Source of the DNA: Prochlorococcus sp. AG-388-E21
GTDB taxonomy: Bacteria > Cyanobacteriota > Cyanobacteriia > PCC-6307 > Cyanobiaceae
DNA length: 64,000 nucleotides
Assembly: GCA_003279855.1 (NCBI GenBank)
Contig: QCGO01000001.1
Span: 186,001-250,000 of the forward strand
Direction of reading: 5' to 3'
Shown here: positions 56,266 through 64,000 of the stretch, piece after piece
How the letters are laid out: each line of letters begins with the position of its first letter
Position numbering within the stretch: the first letter of the stretch is position 1
Position numbers and translations under genes: made by a program
The notes under the pieces: generated by a model
The model's database searches: none
Told to the model about the DNA's origin: nothing
What the model saw: the letters and a program-made list of their open reading frames with translations, nothing else

Positions 56266-57301
56266 AATTAAATCTACAAGAATTAAGCTGATTCTTAATA
56301 GTTTGATGATCTAAATCTTTTCCTATTAGAACAATTTTATTTGATTTTTCATTTTCCCATTCACAATCATCAAGAGAAAAACGTTTACCAGATAAATGAA
56401 AAATATGTTTTCTTTCACTTTCCATAAACCATAAAATCCCTTTAGCTCTAAATACATTTTGTGAGATTTGATTATCTAAGAAGTTTTGAAACTTCCTTAA
56501 AGAAAATGGATCATTCGTCTCAAAAGAAATAGATGTAAATCCCTCTATGTTATTTATAGAATCATGAGAATGGGAAGAGTGATCATGAGAATGGGAAGAG
56601 TGATCATGCGAATGGGAAGATTGATCATGGGAATGGGAAGAGTGATCATGCGAATCTTGATTACTAATAATGTTCTCTTTAAATTGAAAAGTATCTGTTT
56701 CGAAAAGTCCAACACTCATTATTGTTTGCAAACCAACTTCACTATTAATCGATCTCAAAATTCTTGGTTCTTTTTTTATACCATTAATGTGTTGTTCTAT
56801 CTTTTTCAAATGTGTATCAGTTACTAAATCACATTTATTTAATAGTAAAATATCACCATATAAAATTTGTGAGTAGGCAACACTAGAGTTTTTTAAATCA
56901 AAATCAAAGTTATCTGCATCAATAATAGTAATAATTGAATCTAATCTTACTTTTTCTCTAAGGTCACCCCCTGCAAAAGTCATTGCTACAGGTAGTGGAT
57001 CTGCGAGTCCAGTCGTTTCAACAATTAAATAATCTATTTTTTCAGGTCTATCTAATATCTTAGAAACAGTGCTTAATAATTCTCCATTTATTGTGCAACA
57101 AATGCATCCGTTATTTAATTCGATCATATCTTCAGCAGTTTTTATAATTAATTCATTATCAATACCTATCTCTCCAAATTCATTAACTAAAACAGCCGTT
57201 TTAATTCCAACTTGATTTTTTAAAATGTGATTTAAAAGTGTAGTTTTACCTGAACCCAAGAATCCGCTAATAATAGTAATAGGGAGTAAATTTTCTGCCA
57301 T
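56261..57301 (-). CDS. CobW-family GTPase with histidine-rich linker
   Basis: 346 residues. The G domain (about 1-190) has P-loop GFLGSGKT (13-20), the metal site C66-I-C68-C69, VETTGLADPLP near 94-104 and NKCD at 155-158. Residues 216-247 form a linker with 12 His in the pattern SSHSHDH, encoded by repeats of 24 bases. The CobW_C domain follows. The family delivers Zn2+ or other metals to client proteins. It overlaps the iron-type permease by a few bases, so metal transport and chaperoning may be linked here. Confidence 0.9.
   Translation of the reverse strand: MAENLLPITIISGFLGSGKTTLLNHILKNQVGIKTAVLVNEFGEIGIDNELIIKTAEDMIELNNGCICCTINGELLSTVSKILDRPEKIDYLIVETTGLADPLPVAMTFAGGDLREKVRLDSIITIIDADNFDFDLKNSSVAYSQILYGDILLLNKCDLVTDTHLKKIEQHINGIKKEPRILRSINSEVGLQTIMSVGLFETDTFQFKENIISNQDSHDHSSHSHDQSSHSHDHSSHSHDHSSHSHDSINNIEGFTSISFETNDPFSLRKFQNFLDNQISQNVFRAKGILWFMESERKHIFHLSGKRFSLDDCEWENEKSNKIVLIGKDLDHQTIKNQLNSCRFNY
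56561..56656 (-). repeat. Tandem 24-base repeats encoding the CobW His-rich linker
   Basis: About four 24-base units encode SHDHSSHS-like octads in the CobW protein. The units differ at single positions only (atcatgagaatgggaagagtg-like). The unit length keeps the frame, so copy number can vary without disrupting the gene. Confidence 0.9.
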
Positions 57302-57345
57302 TTTGATGGTTATTTTGAAACTAATATAGTTTTATGAATTGTAAA

Positions 57346-57636
57346 TTATTTTTCGAAAATATCATTAATTTCTGATGCGATTGTTTGATCTAAATTAGTA
57401 ATTCCGCCTAAATCATGAGTACTTAGTTTAATTATTACTTTTGAATAGACATTTTCCCAATTTGGATGATGGTTATGTTTCTCGCAAATTAAAGCAATCT
57501 TTGTCATAAAGGAGAAGGCTTCTATAAAATTACTAAAATTAAATTCTCTTTCTATATGATTTGTCATAATTCTCCATCCTCCTATTTTTGCAGAAAGTTC
57601 TTTTAATTCCTCATTTTCTAAAAGGTATGGCTTCAT
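57346..57636 (-). CDS. Pterin-4a-carbinolamine dehydratase
   Basis: 96 residues. The family dehydrates 4a-hydroxy-tetrahydropterin and dimerises transcription factors in animals. The active-site signature is CEKHNHHPNWENVYSKV (about 48-64), and FSNFIEAFSFMTKIAL precedes it. In cyanobacteria it is thought to serve pterin or molybdopterin-type metabolism or moonlight elsewhere. It lies 15 bases downstream of the YjbQ gene. Confidence 0.92.
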   Translation of the reverse strand: MKPYLLENEELKELSAKIGGWRIMTNHIEREFNFSNFIEAFSFMTKIALICEKHNHHPNWENVYSKVIIKLSTHDLGGITNLDQTIASEINDIFEK

Positions 57637-57651
57637 AACTGTTTATTGTGA

Positions 57652-58128
57652 CTATTTACTATTATAGAGATTTGATTTTTTTTTCCCAATAATATGAACA
57701 CTTATACTTCTTTTTTTTGTACTAAATCGATGTTCCCATAAATAAATTGCTTGCCAAGTGCCAAGTATGAGTCTCCCTTTTTGAAAGCTTAAAGACAAAT
57801 TAGTATTTGTTAAAGCAGTTTTAATATGAGCTGGCATATCGTCCTCTCCCTCTTGAAAATGTTCATAATATATCTCCTCTCTTTCTTTTGATAACGAGGT
57901 ATAAGAGTTGTATGGAACTATAGACTTAATGAAATTTTCTAGATCTTTGAGAACATTTGGATCCGCATTTTCATTAATAGTCAAACTACAACTTGTGTGT
58001 AGTGAGGTTAAGCAGAAAATTCCTGAATCAAAATTACTTTTTTGTATGAATAAATTTAAATCATCAGTTATATCAGTGAAACCCTCCCCGTTGGTTATAA
58101 AGTTTAATTTTGAGAAAATTTGTTCCAT
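57652..58128 (-). CDS. YjbQ/UPF0047 family protein
   Basis: 158 residues. The signature SLHTSCSLTINENADPNV (42-59) and HIKTALTNTNLSL and GTWQAIYLWEHR near the end match UPF0047. The family is a beta-barrel trimer with conserved His residues and metal bound, weakly linked to thiamine phosphate synthase activity. The physiological role is not established. It leads the YjbQ-PCD pair and diverges from the M32 gene over 110 bases. Confidence 0.9.
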   Translation of the reverse strand: MEQIFSKLNFITNGEGFTDITDDLNLFIQKSNFDSGIFCLTSLHTSCSLTINENADPNVLKDLENFIKSIVPYNSYTSLSKEREEIYYEHFQEGEDDMPAHIKTALTNTNLSLSFQKGRLILGTWQAIYLWEHRFSTKKRSISVHIIGKKKSNLYNSK

Positions 58129-58238
58129 AAATATTTAAAGTCCTAATAAGCAATATCCTATTATGAATATAGTTTGAAAATTTTATACTTAGAAAAATAT
58201 TTTTGTCTTAAAATAATAGATAATTAAGTTAAATATTT

Positions 58239-59744
58239 TTGTCTGAAAAAGAATGGAATAAGCTTGGAGCTTATTTAAAAGAAACTCAAATATTAGGCTC
58301 AATACAGAGTACTCTTTATTGGGATCAAAATACAGGTATGCCCAATAAAGGAGCGTCATGGAGATCTGAACAACTTACGTATATTGCAAAAATACTGCAT
58401 AAGAGAAATTCCTCTGAAGAGTTTTCAGATTTAATTAAAGCTGCTCAGGATGAGTTTAGAGATGGCTTAGAGAAATCATTAAATCAAGAAATTATTCGAA
58501 GTAAAAAAAGAAACCTTGAATTATTAATCAAGGAATTTAATAGGCAAAAAAATTTAGATCCTAAACTAGTTGAAGCACTTGCTAAAGCTAAATCAAAAGG
58601 TTATGAAAGTTGGCAAGAAGCCAAAAGAAAATCCGATTTTGAGATTTTCTTACCAAATTTTAAAAATTTGATCGAATTACGTATTGAAGAGACAAAACAA
58701 ATATCAGATAAATACACACCTTGGGAAACTTTAGCTCAGCCTTTTGAGCCGGATTTAACTCTGGAGTGGTTAAATAAAATTTTCCAGCCACTTAAAGAAG
58801 CTATCCCATCTCTAATAAGTGATCTCAATAAATCAGAAAAGTACCACTGGGATTTAAGTCCTAATTCTCAGCAAAATTTATGTTCTAAATTACTTGATGA
58901 GTTTGGGAGAGATGAAGATCTAGTAGTTGTTGCAAAATCTCCCCATCCTTTTTCTATTACTTTAGGCCCAGATGACTATAGGATTACTACTAGAGTTGTA
59001 GAAGGGGAACCCTTATCAAGTTTTCTAGCTACTGCGCATGAGTGGGGACATTCGATTTATGAGCAGGGTTTGCCATCTCAGAGTCATCAATGGTTTGCGT
59101 GGCCTTTGGGTCAAGCAACCTCAATGGGTGTTCATGAAAGCCAATCTTTATTTTGGGAAAATAGGATAGTTAAATCAAAATCTTTTTCTAAAAGGTTTTT
59201 TAAACATTTTGTTTCTGAGGGCTGTTCTTTAAATAACCATTTAGAACTATGGAAATCTATTAACCATTTGAAACCTGGTTTAAATAGAGTTGAGGCAGAT
59301 GAATTAAGCTATGGGTTGCATATTTTAATTAGAACTGAACTTGAAATAGATTTAATTGAAGGAGGTCTAGAAGCGAAAGATGTACCATCAGAATGGAACA
59401 AAAGATATGAGGAACTTTTAGGGATTAGACCATCAAATGATGCTGAGGGTTGTTTGCAAGATGTTCATTGGAGTGAAGGAGCATTTGGATATTTCCCTTC
59501 GTACTTATTAGGTCATCTTATAAGTGCACAAATCTCTTCGCAAATGGAAAAGGAAATAGGATTAATTGATAATTTAGTTGAAGATGGAGAATATGAAAAA
59601 ATAATTTTATGGTTAAAAAATAATATTCACAACTATGGAAGATCTGTTAACTCTATGAAACTAGTGAAAAATGTAACTGGAGAAGAACTAACATCAAAGT
59701 ACTTTGTTAATCATTTGAGATCGAAAATAAAAGATTTCTGCTAA
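58239..59744 (+). CDS. Carboxypeptidase Taq (M32) family metallopeptidase
   Basis: 501 residues, TTG start at 58239 (TTG TCT GAA AAA). The zinc-binding HEWGH is within ATAHEWGHSIYEQG near 268-281, and the third ligand lies downstream in GVHESQSLFWENR near 305-317. DXRXT-like PDDYRITTRV precedes the active site. M32 enzymes cleave C-terminal residues from peptides. It precedes ppa by about 60 bases on the same strand. Confidence 0.93.
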   Translation: MSEKEWNKLGAYLKETQILGSIQSTLYWDQNTGMPNKGASWRSEQLTYIAKILHKRNSSEEFSDLIKAAQDEFRDGLEKSLNQEIIRSKKRNLELLIKEFNRQKNLDPKLVEALAKAKSKGYESWQEAKRKSDFEIFLPNFKNLIELRIEETKQISDKYTPWETLAQPFEPDLTLEWLNKIFQPLKEAIPSLISDLNKSEKYHWDLSPNSQQNLCSKLLDEFGRDEDLVVVAKSPHPFSITLGPDDYRITTRVVEGEPLSSFLATAHEWGHSIYEQGLPSQSHQWFAWPLGQATSMGVHESQSLFWENRIVKSKSFSKRFFKHFVSEGCSLNNHLELWKSINHLKPGLNRVEADELSYGLHILIRTELEIDLIEGGLEAKDVPSEWNKRYEELLGIRPSNDAEGCLQDVHWSEGAFGYFPSYLLGHLISAQISSQMEKEIGLIDNLVEDGEYEKIILWLKNNIHNYGRSVNSMKLVKNVTGEELTSKYFVNHLRSKIKDFC

Positions 59745-59806
59745 AAATTTACGTTTTAGAATTTGATTGAGTGTGAGGATGTAGTATAAATAAAAATAAT
59801 CTTTTG

Positions 59807-60395
59807 ATGGCAAACCTTAATCAACCCCCAAGCAGAGTTACCCCAAATTTATTACATATTTTAGATGCTTTTACAGACAGTACAAAATCAATCGTTAATA
59901 CAATTGTTGAGTTAAATTCTAATACTATAAATAAGTATGAGTTAATTACTGAAACGGGACATTTGAAACTTGATAGAGTTGGTTATTCATCACTCGCATA
60001 CCCTTTTGCTTATGGATGTATCCCAAGAACTTGGGATGAGGATGGTGATCCTCTTGATATTGAAATAGTTGGTGTTACAGAACCACTAGTTCCAGGTTCA
60101 ATCGTAGAGTCAAGGATAATTGGAGTGATGAAATTTGATGATGGAGGAGAAGTTGATGACAAAGTAATTGCTGTCCTATCAGATGATAAGAGAATGGATC
60201 ATATTCATACTTTTGAGGATCTTGGGGAACATTGGCTTAATGAGACCAAGTATTATTGGGAACATTATAAAGATCTAAAAAAAACCAGGGACATGTACTG
60301 TTAATGGCTTTTATGGAATTGAAGAAGCTGTAAAAGTAATTCAAGATTGTGAATCTAGATACCAAAAAGAAATTGAACCTAAATTAGTTGATTAA
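59807..60395 (+). CDS. ppa: Inorganic pyrophosphatase, reading frame broken at an 8-A run
   Basis: From ATG 59807 the frame reads 166 codons-worth and stops at 60302-60304, ending LKKTRDMYC. Removing one A from the run at 60277-60284 continues as LKKPGTCTVNGFYGIEEAVKV to a TAA at 60393-60395, giving 195 residues, the normal cyanobacterial length. Active-site residues lie before the break: ESRIIGVMKFDDGGEVDDKVIAV holds the catalytic Asp, and HYKDL the C-terminal Tyr-Lys. The truncated form thus keeps the catalytic set but loses 36 C-terminal residues. PPi hydrolysis is normally essential. A sequencing error, a real mutation, or slippage are all possible. Confidence 0.9.
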
Positions 60396-60401
60396 CAAAA
60401 A

Positions 60402-61352
60402 TTACTTCTCTCTAAATTGTTCAAATATTTCCGAAAGAATTTTATCAGCCCCCTGAAGTTTTAGCTTCTCAGCTAATTTCTTACCAACTTCCTCTGGATA
60501 TTTAATATTTCCTCTCGATTCATCTTTAATAAGTCTTTCCCCATCAATAGATGCGACCATTCCTATTAGGGCTATTTCATCATTTTGAATACTACTATTT
60601 ACTCCTATAGGAACTTGACATCCCCCTTCAAGTTCTCTTAAAAAAGATCTTTCGGCTAAACATCTTTGGCTAGACACCTTATCTTCTAGGACACTTATAA
60701 TTTTAAGAACTTCTTTATCATCAGATTTACATTCAATTCCTAAAGCACCTTGACCAACGGCATGGAGGGAAATCTCATTAGGAATAATTTGATGAATTCT
60801 TGATTCAAATCCTAATCTTTTTAAACCCGCTGCAGCCAAAATAATACAGTCAAATTCTCCCGAATCTAGTTTTTCTATTCTTGTAATAACGTTACCCCTA
60901 ATATCTTTGAAATCAAGATGCGGAAATTTATATCTTAATTGAGCAAGTCTCCTTAAGGAACTTGTTCCAACGATTGAACCTTGAGGTAAACTTTCTAATT
61001 GATAAATTTTATTTTTTTCGTTGACTACTAAAGCATCTGAAGGGTCTTCTCTTTTTGTAATACATCCTAATGTAAGTCCATCAGGTAAATTTGTAGGCAA
61101 ATCTTTCAAGGAATGCACTGCAATATCTGCATGTCCCACAAGCATTTGAGCTTCTAGTTCTTTTGTGAAAAGTCCTTTATCTCCTATTTTTGCTAAGGCG
61201 ACATCAAGAATTTTGTCACCTTGAGTTGCCATAGCTTCTATCGATACTTCCAAGTCAGGAATATTTTTTTCTAGTTGCTCTTTAACCCATAATGTTTGAA
61301 CCATAGCTAATTTACTTCTTCTACTAGCTATCTTTAATTTAAATTTAGTCAT
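60402..61352 (-). CDS. hemC: Porphobilinogen deaminase (hydroxymethylbilane synthase)
   Basis: 316 residues. HemC joins four porphobilinogens into hydroxymethylbilane. [17 protein letters not shown] (11-27), [18 protein letters not shown] near 81-98, [12 protein letters not shown] near 128-139 and [13 protein letters not shown] near 240, which carries the dipyrromethane Cys, are all present. It converges with ppa, 6 bases apart, and its start is about 95 bases from the sigma factor stop. Confidence 0.97.
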   Translation of the reverse strand: MTKFKLKIASRRSKLAMVQTLWVKEQLEKNIPDLEVSIEAMATQGDKILDVALAKIGDKGLFTKELEAQMLVGHADIAVHSLKDLPTNLPDGLTLGCITKREDPSDALVVNEKNKIYQLESLPQGSIVGTSSLRRLAQLRYKFPHLDFKDIRGNVITRIEKLDSGEFDCIILAAAGLKRLGFESRIHQIIPNEISLHAVGQGALGIECKSDDKEVLKIISVLEDKVSSQRCLAERSFLRELEGGCQVPIGVNSSIQNDEIALIGMVASIDGERLIKDESRGNIKYPEEVGKKLAEKLKLQGADKILSEIFEQFREK

Positions 61353-61447
61353 TAAATATTGGTTTGATTAGTTTAAGATAAAGTCGGATTATATTTTAAA
61401 CTAATATTTGCTAACTTTTCAAAGCCGAAAAATTATATTTAACTTTT

Positions 61448-62638
61448 TTATTTAATATATTCCTTTAAAACACCATTTCTGTTTGGATGTCTTAGCTTTC
61501 TCAGAGCTTTTGCTTCTATTTGTCTAATTCTCTCTCTTGTAACATCAAAAATTTGTCCTATTTCTTCAAGAGTCTTCATCCTTCCATCATCTATTCCATA
61601 TCGCAGTCTTAGAACATCTCTTTCTCTTGGGCTTAAAGTCGCCAAAACCCCTTCTAAATCTTCTCTCAATAAAGTTTTAGATACATCTTGTTCCGGATTC
61701 TCAATATCAGCCTCTATAAAGTCTCCAAGCCTTGAATCCTCTTCTTTACCTATTGGTGTCTCTAACGAGATTGGAAGCTGAGCACTTTTAGCTATAAACC
61801 TTAATTTTTCAATTGTCATTTCCATACTCTCAGCTATTTCTTCTTCGCTAGGCTTTCTTCCAAACTCTTGACTAAGAACTTTTGTTGTTTTTTTTATTCT
61901 AGAAATTGTTTCATACAAGTGAACAGGCAATCTAATCGTTCTACTTTGATCTGCTATCGCTCGTGTTATCGCTTGACGAATCCACCAAGTAGCATAAGTA
62001 GAAAATTTATAACCTTTCTCATGGTCAAATTTTTCTGCAGCTCTGATTAAACCTAAGCTCCCTTCTTGTATTAAATCTTGAAAAGATAGACCTCTATTCA
62101 TATATTTCTTAGCAATAGAGACCACTAATCTTAAATTAGATTGAACCATCTTCTCTTTAGCTCTTCTACCTAAGAGAAGTCTTCTTCTGAATTTAGAGAG
62201 AGGCATGTCGGTTAATTCAGCCCATTCTCTAACTGAAGGGAAATGTCCCTTCTCAGACTCGTATTGTGTAGCTAACTCTTCAAGTTGGAGTAGATCAGCT
62301 ATTTTTCTAGCAAGTTCAATTTCTTCATCAGGTCTTAATAATCTAATTCTTCCAATTTCCTGAAGATAAACTCTTATAGAATCTTCTGTGTATATTCCCT
62401 TTGGTCCAAGCTTTACGTTACCAATAACTTTGTCCTCTTCATCAGAACCATTAAATTCATCATTATTTTCAATACTTCCTTCATCATTAATAGGCTTTTC
62501 TTTCGAGTTTTGAATAGGATCTTGATTCTTGATAATTTCTTCTTCTCGATCGTTTTTAAAATTTGAATCAATTTTTTTATTAATTTTTTTCTTGGAACTA
62601 GGATTAGAACTTTTTGATTCTGTTGCAGCTGGACACAT
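61448..62638 (-). CDS. sigA: Principal RNA polymerase sigma factor (RpoD/SigA type)
   Basis: 396 residues. Region 1.2 begins [16 protein letters not shown] near 84, region 2 has [26 protein letters not shown] split near 172-197 and the DNA-melting [18 protein letters not shown], region 3 [11 protein letters not shown], and region 4 [29 protein letters not shown]. The N-terminal 80 residues are charged and low in complexity. A strong AAGGAGT Shine-Dalgarno lies upstream of the ATG. The 331-base region upstream separates it from the divergent priA. Confidence 0.96.
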   Translation of the reverse strand: MCPAATESKSSNPSSKKKINKKIDSNFKNDREEEIIKNQDPIQNSKEKPINDEGSIENNDEFNGSDEEDKVIGNVKLGPKGIYTEDSIRVYLQEIGRIRLLRPDEEIELARKIADLLQLEELATQYESEKGHFPSVREWAELTDMPLSKFRRRLLLGRRAKEKMVQSNLRLVVSIAKKYMNRGLSFQDLIQEGSLGLIRAAEKFDHEKGYKFSTYATWWIRQAITRAIADQSRTIRLPVHLYETISRIKKTTKVLSQEFGRKPSEEEIAESMEMTIEKLRFIAKSAQLPISLETPIGKEEDSRLGDFIEADIENPEQDVSKTLLREDLEGVLATLSPRERDVLRLRYGIDDGRMKTLEEIGQIFDVTRERIRQIEAKALRKLRHPNRNGVLKEYIK

Positions 62639-62969
62639 AGTGGACTCCTTTCTACGGTGAATTTAACTAGGTAAAAATTTAATTAAGACAAATTTATACA
62701 CTTAGTAGTAAAAGTTTGCCTTAAAGATTAGAAGAACTAACTCACAAAAATTGTGATTAGATAAAGTTTTTTTTAAATTGTTGAAAAATTTAAATAGTGT
62801 TATAGATTACCTAAAGTAAAAAGTCTTAGGATTTCTCAGACTGGCAGATCAATTTTTGAATTTTAATTCAATGATCAAAGCTTCATGTCTCCCTTAAAAA
62901 CAGAATACTTACAATGTGCAAAAGCACCTTGTGTAATGTTCAACAATCCAATACTAAGAAAAAGTTTTG
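62639..62969. other. Divergent intergenic region between sigA and priA (331 bases)
   Basis: The longest gene-free stretch in the window. It should contain the promoters of both genes. Visible elements are a perfect palindrome TCACAA-AAA-TTGTGA at 62742-62756, a near-perfect inverted repeat ACAATGTGC-AAAA-GCACCTTGT at 62911-62932 (one mismatch), and a minus-strand TATAAC near 62799-62804 that could be a -10 for sigA with a long leader. No ORF of useful length or known small RNA was recognised. Confidence 0.5.
62644..62650 (-). promoter_or_regulatory. Strong Shine-Dalgarno site for the sigma factor gene
   Basis: AAGGAGT lies on the minus strand 5 bases upstream of the ATG at 62638. It is close to the full anti-SD match, while most genes in this window have weak or no visible Shine-Dalgarno. 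It supports the chosen start and suggests efficient translation. Confidence 0.6.
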
Positions 62970-64000
62970 ATGCCGGCAAGTAATAATTTATCAAATACCT
63001 TTTTTAAGTTTGAGATCTTGCTTGATATAGGTAGTCATACCAAAACTTTTTCTTATTTAGATGGTGATAATCTCGGAGTAGAAATTGGAGATATTGTTTC
63101 AGTAAGACTTAAGGGAAGACTCTTGAATGGACTAACGATTTCTAAAAGTCCTTTTTTAAAGACAGATAAAAATAAAAAAGATTTTGATGAAGAATCTAAT
63201 TTTGAATATTTATCTATACAAAGTATTGTTCAAAAAAAAGTGATTCAAGATTGGTGGAGAGAATGGTTGGAGGCTCTAGCTTTATTTTATCGGGTAAGTA
63301 GTTTAAAAATGTTTAAAACAGCTTTCCCCCCTGGATGGATTGGTAAACATAAAAAATTATCTCAAAACTTTAAATATCAAATATGGATTGAATCTCAAAT
63401 AGCTTTGGAATTCAATAATAATGACTTAACGAAGAGAGAACTTTCATTAATAAATTTCCTTCGTCTTAAAGGGAAATGGCAAAGCGAATTATTAAGGTTT
63501 GGTTTTAATTCCACACTTATAAATTCAATGGTTACTAAAAAACTACTAATAAAGACTAAAAGAAAAAAAATAGTTAATACCAAATTAAGTTCTTTTAAAA
63601 ATGATTGTATTAAATTAAAAAGACCAAATCTTACTCAGGAACAAAAAAAAATATATAGGAAAATGCAAGAGATGCAACCCGGAGATGTCTGTTTGTTATG
63701 GGGAGAAACAGGTTCAGGAAAAACAGAAGTTTATATGAGAATGGCTGAAGATCAACTACTTAATAAAAAGAGCTGTTTAATACTGGCTCCAGAAATTGGC
63801 TTAATTCCTCAACTTATTGATAGATTCAGTAAAAGATTTCAAAATGAGGTTTTTGAGTATCACAGTAATTGTTCTTCGAGGCATAGAACTCTTGTTTGGA
63901 AAAAGATAATAGATGAAGATGAACCTCTTATAGTTATTGGGACAAGGTCCGCAGTATTCCTTCCTATTCAGAATTTAGGGTTAATAATTATGGATGAAGA
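62970..64000 (+). CDS. priA: Primosomal protein N' (replication restart helicase PriA), partial
   Basis: The first 343 residues lie in the window, from ATG 62970 (an in-frame TTG sits just before it), and the gene continues past the right edge. The N-terminal DNA-binding part has DIGSHTKTFSYLDGDNLGVEIGDIVSVRL split at residues 19-47. The helicase domain starts with LTQEQKKIYRKM near 222 and Walker A GETGSGKT at 245-252, then LAPEIGLIPQL and IGTRSAVFLPI, ending at the start of the DE.H box. PriA reloads the replisome at stalled forks. Confidence 0.93.
   Translation, partial: MPASNNLSNTFFKFEILLDIGSHTKTFSYLDGDNLGVEIGDIVSVRLKGRLLNGLTISKSPFLKTDKNKKDFDEESNFEYLSIQSIVQKKVIQDWWREWLEALALFYRVSSLKMFKTAFPPGWIGKHKKLSQNFKYQIWIESQIALEFNNNDLTKRELSLINFLRLKGKWQSELLRFGFNSTLINSMVTKKLLIKTKRKKIVNTKLSSFKNDCIKLKRPNLTQEQKKIYRKMQEMQPGDVCLLWGETGSGKTEVYMRMAEDQLLNKKSCLILAPEIGLIPQLIDRFSKRFQNEVFEYHSNCSSRHRTLVWKKIIDEDEPLIVIGTRSAVFLPIQNLGLIIMDE

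Noticed and set aside
56561-56656. Second possible repeat array
   Set aside because: Contiguous 24-base units without spacers encode the His-rich linker of the CobW protein.
63395-63583. 62-codon minus-strand frame near the right edge
   Set aside because: It is antisense to the priA reading frame and has no recognisable features.

Overview
The window is 64 kb of a very AT-rich, tightly packed bacterial chromosome. The gene set points to an oxygenic photosynthetic cyanobacterium, most likely a high-light type of Prochlorococcus. It carries chlorophyll synthase (chlG), photosystem I subunits psaF and psaJ, the cytochrome b6f genes petC-petA, NDH-1 subunit ndhB, an aa3-type cytochrome oxidase (ctaCDE with ctaA/ctaB), a high-light-inducible protein, a cyAbrB regulator and several cyanobacteria-restricted hypothetical families. 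I see no phycobilisome genes, rRNA, CRISPR array, prophage, transposase or integrase. The genus call comes from gene content, small gene sizes, base composition and compactness; no search was run.

Layout. 1-7 kb: partial penicillin-binding protein, chlG, hisF, menG/ubiE, a DciA-like helicase loader, biotin ligase, a lone ABC ATPase and ndhB. 7-15 kb: topA, a repeat-bearing lipoprotein, a DUF2232 membrane protein, a CobT-like enzyme, a Tat-type solute-binding lipoprotein, an Fe-S aldo/keto reductase, riboflavin synthase and cyAbrB. 15-22.5 kb: the respiratory block, ctaE-D-C on the minus strand diverging from ctaA-ctaB, then a DrrA/DrrB-like ABC exporter. 22.5-31 kb: a stand-alone groEL with an unusually long Gly-Met tail, fabG, ispD, an S66 peptidase, a second UbiA prenyltransferase, ppx, a RodZ-like protein and cobM. 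31-38 kb: lgt, petA, petC, tatC, an RqcH/NFACT protein, gmk, psaJ and psaF. 38-51 kb: tsaD, an HLIP gene, a cation/proton antiporter, gltX, tRNA-Asp, tRNA-Trp, rplS, map, a BioD/DRTGG protein, YajQ, an SPFH protein, hemL and xth. 51-64 kb: larC, a flippase-like membrane protein, an iron-type ABC permease overlapping a His-rich CobW GTPase, a pterin dehydratase, an M32 carboxypeptidase, a frameshifted inorganic pyrophosphatase, hemC, the principal sigma factor and the start of priA.

The genes fall into a few physiological themes. Tetrapyrrole and quinone supply is covered by hemL, hemC, chlG, ctaA/ctaB, cobM, the CobT-like gene, menG/ubiE and ubiA. Photosynthetic and respiratory electron transport is covered by psaF/J, petC/A, ndhB and ctaCDE. 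Envelope and export functions are lgt, tatC, the penicillin-binding protein and the S66 peptidase; petC and one lipoprotein look like Tat substrates. Metal handling is represented by CobW, the iron-type permease and LarC.

The strongest oddities are these. The ppa reading frame is broken by one extra A in an 8-A run. The iron-type permease has about 190 open codons but no ATG, GTG or TTG upstream of its first internal ATG. All 15 convergent gene pairs have gaps of 17 bases or less, four of them sharing the bases of their stop codons. I found no convincing new defence or mobile system; this is core genome.
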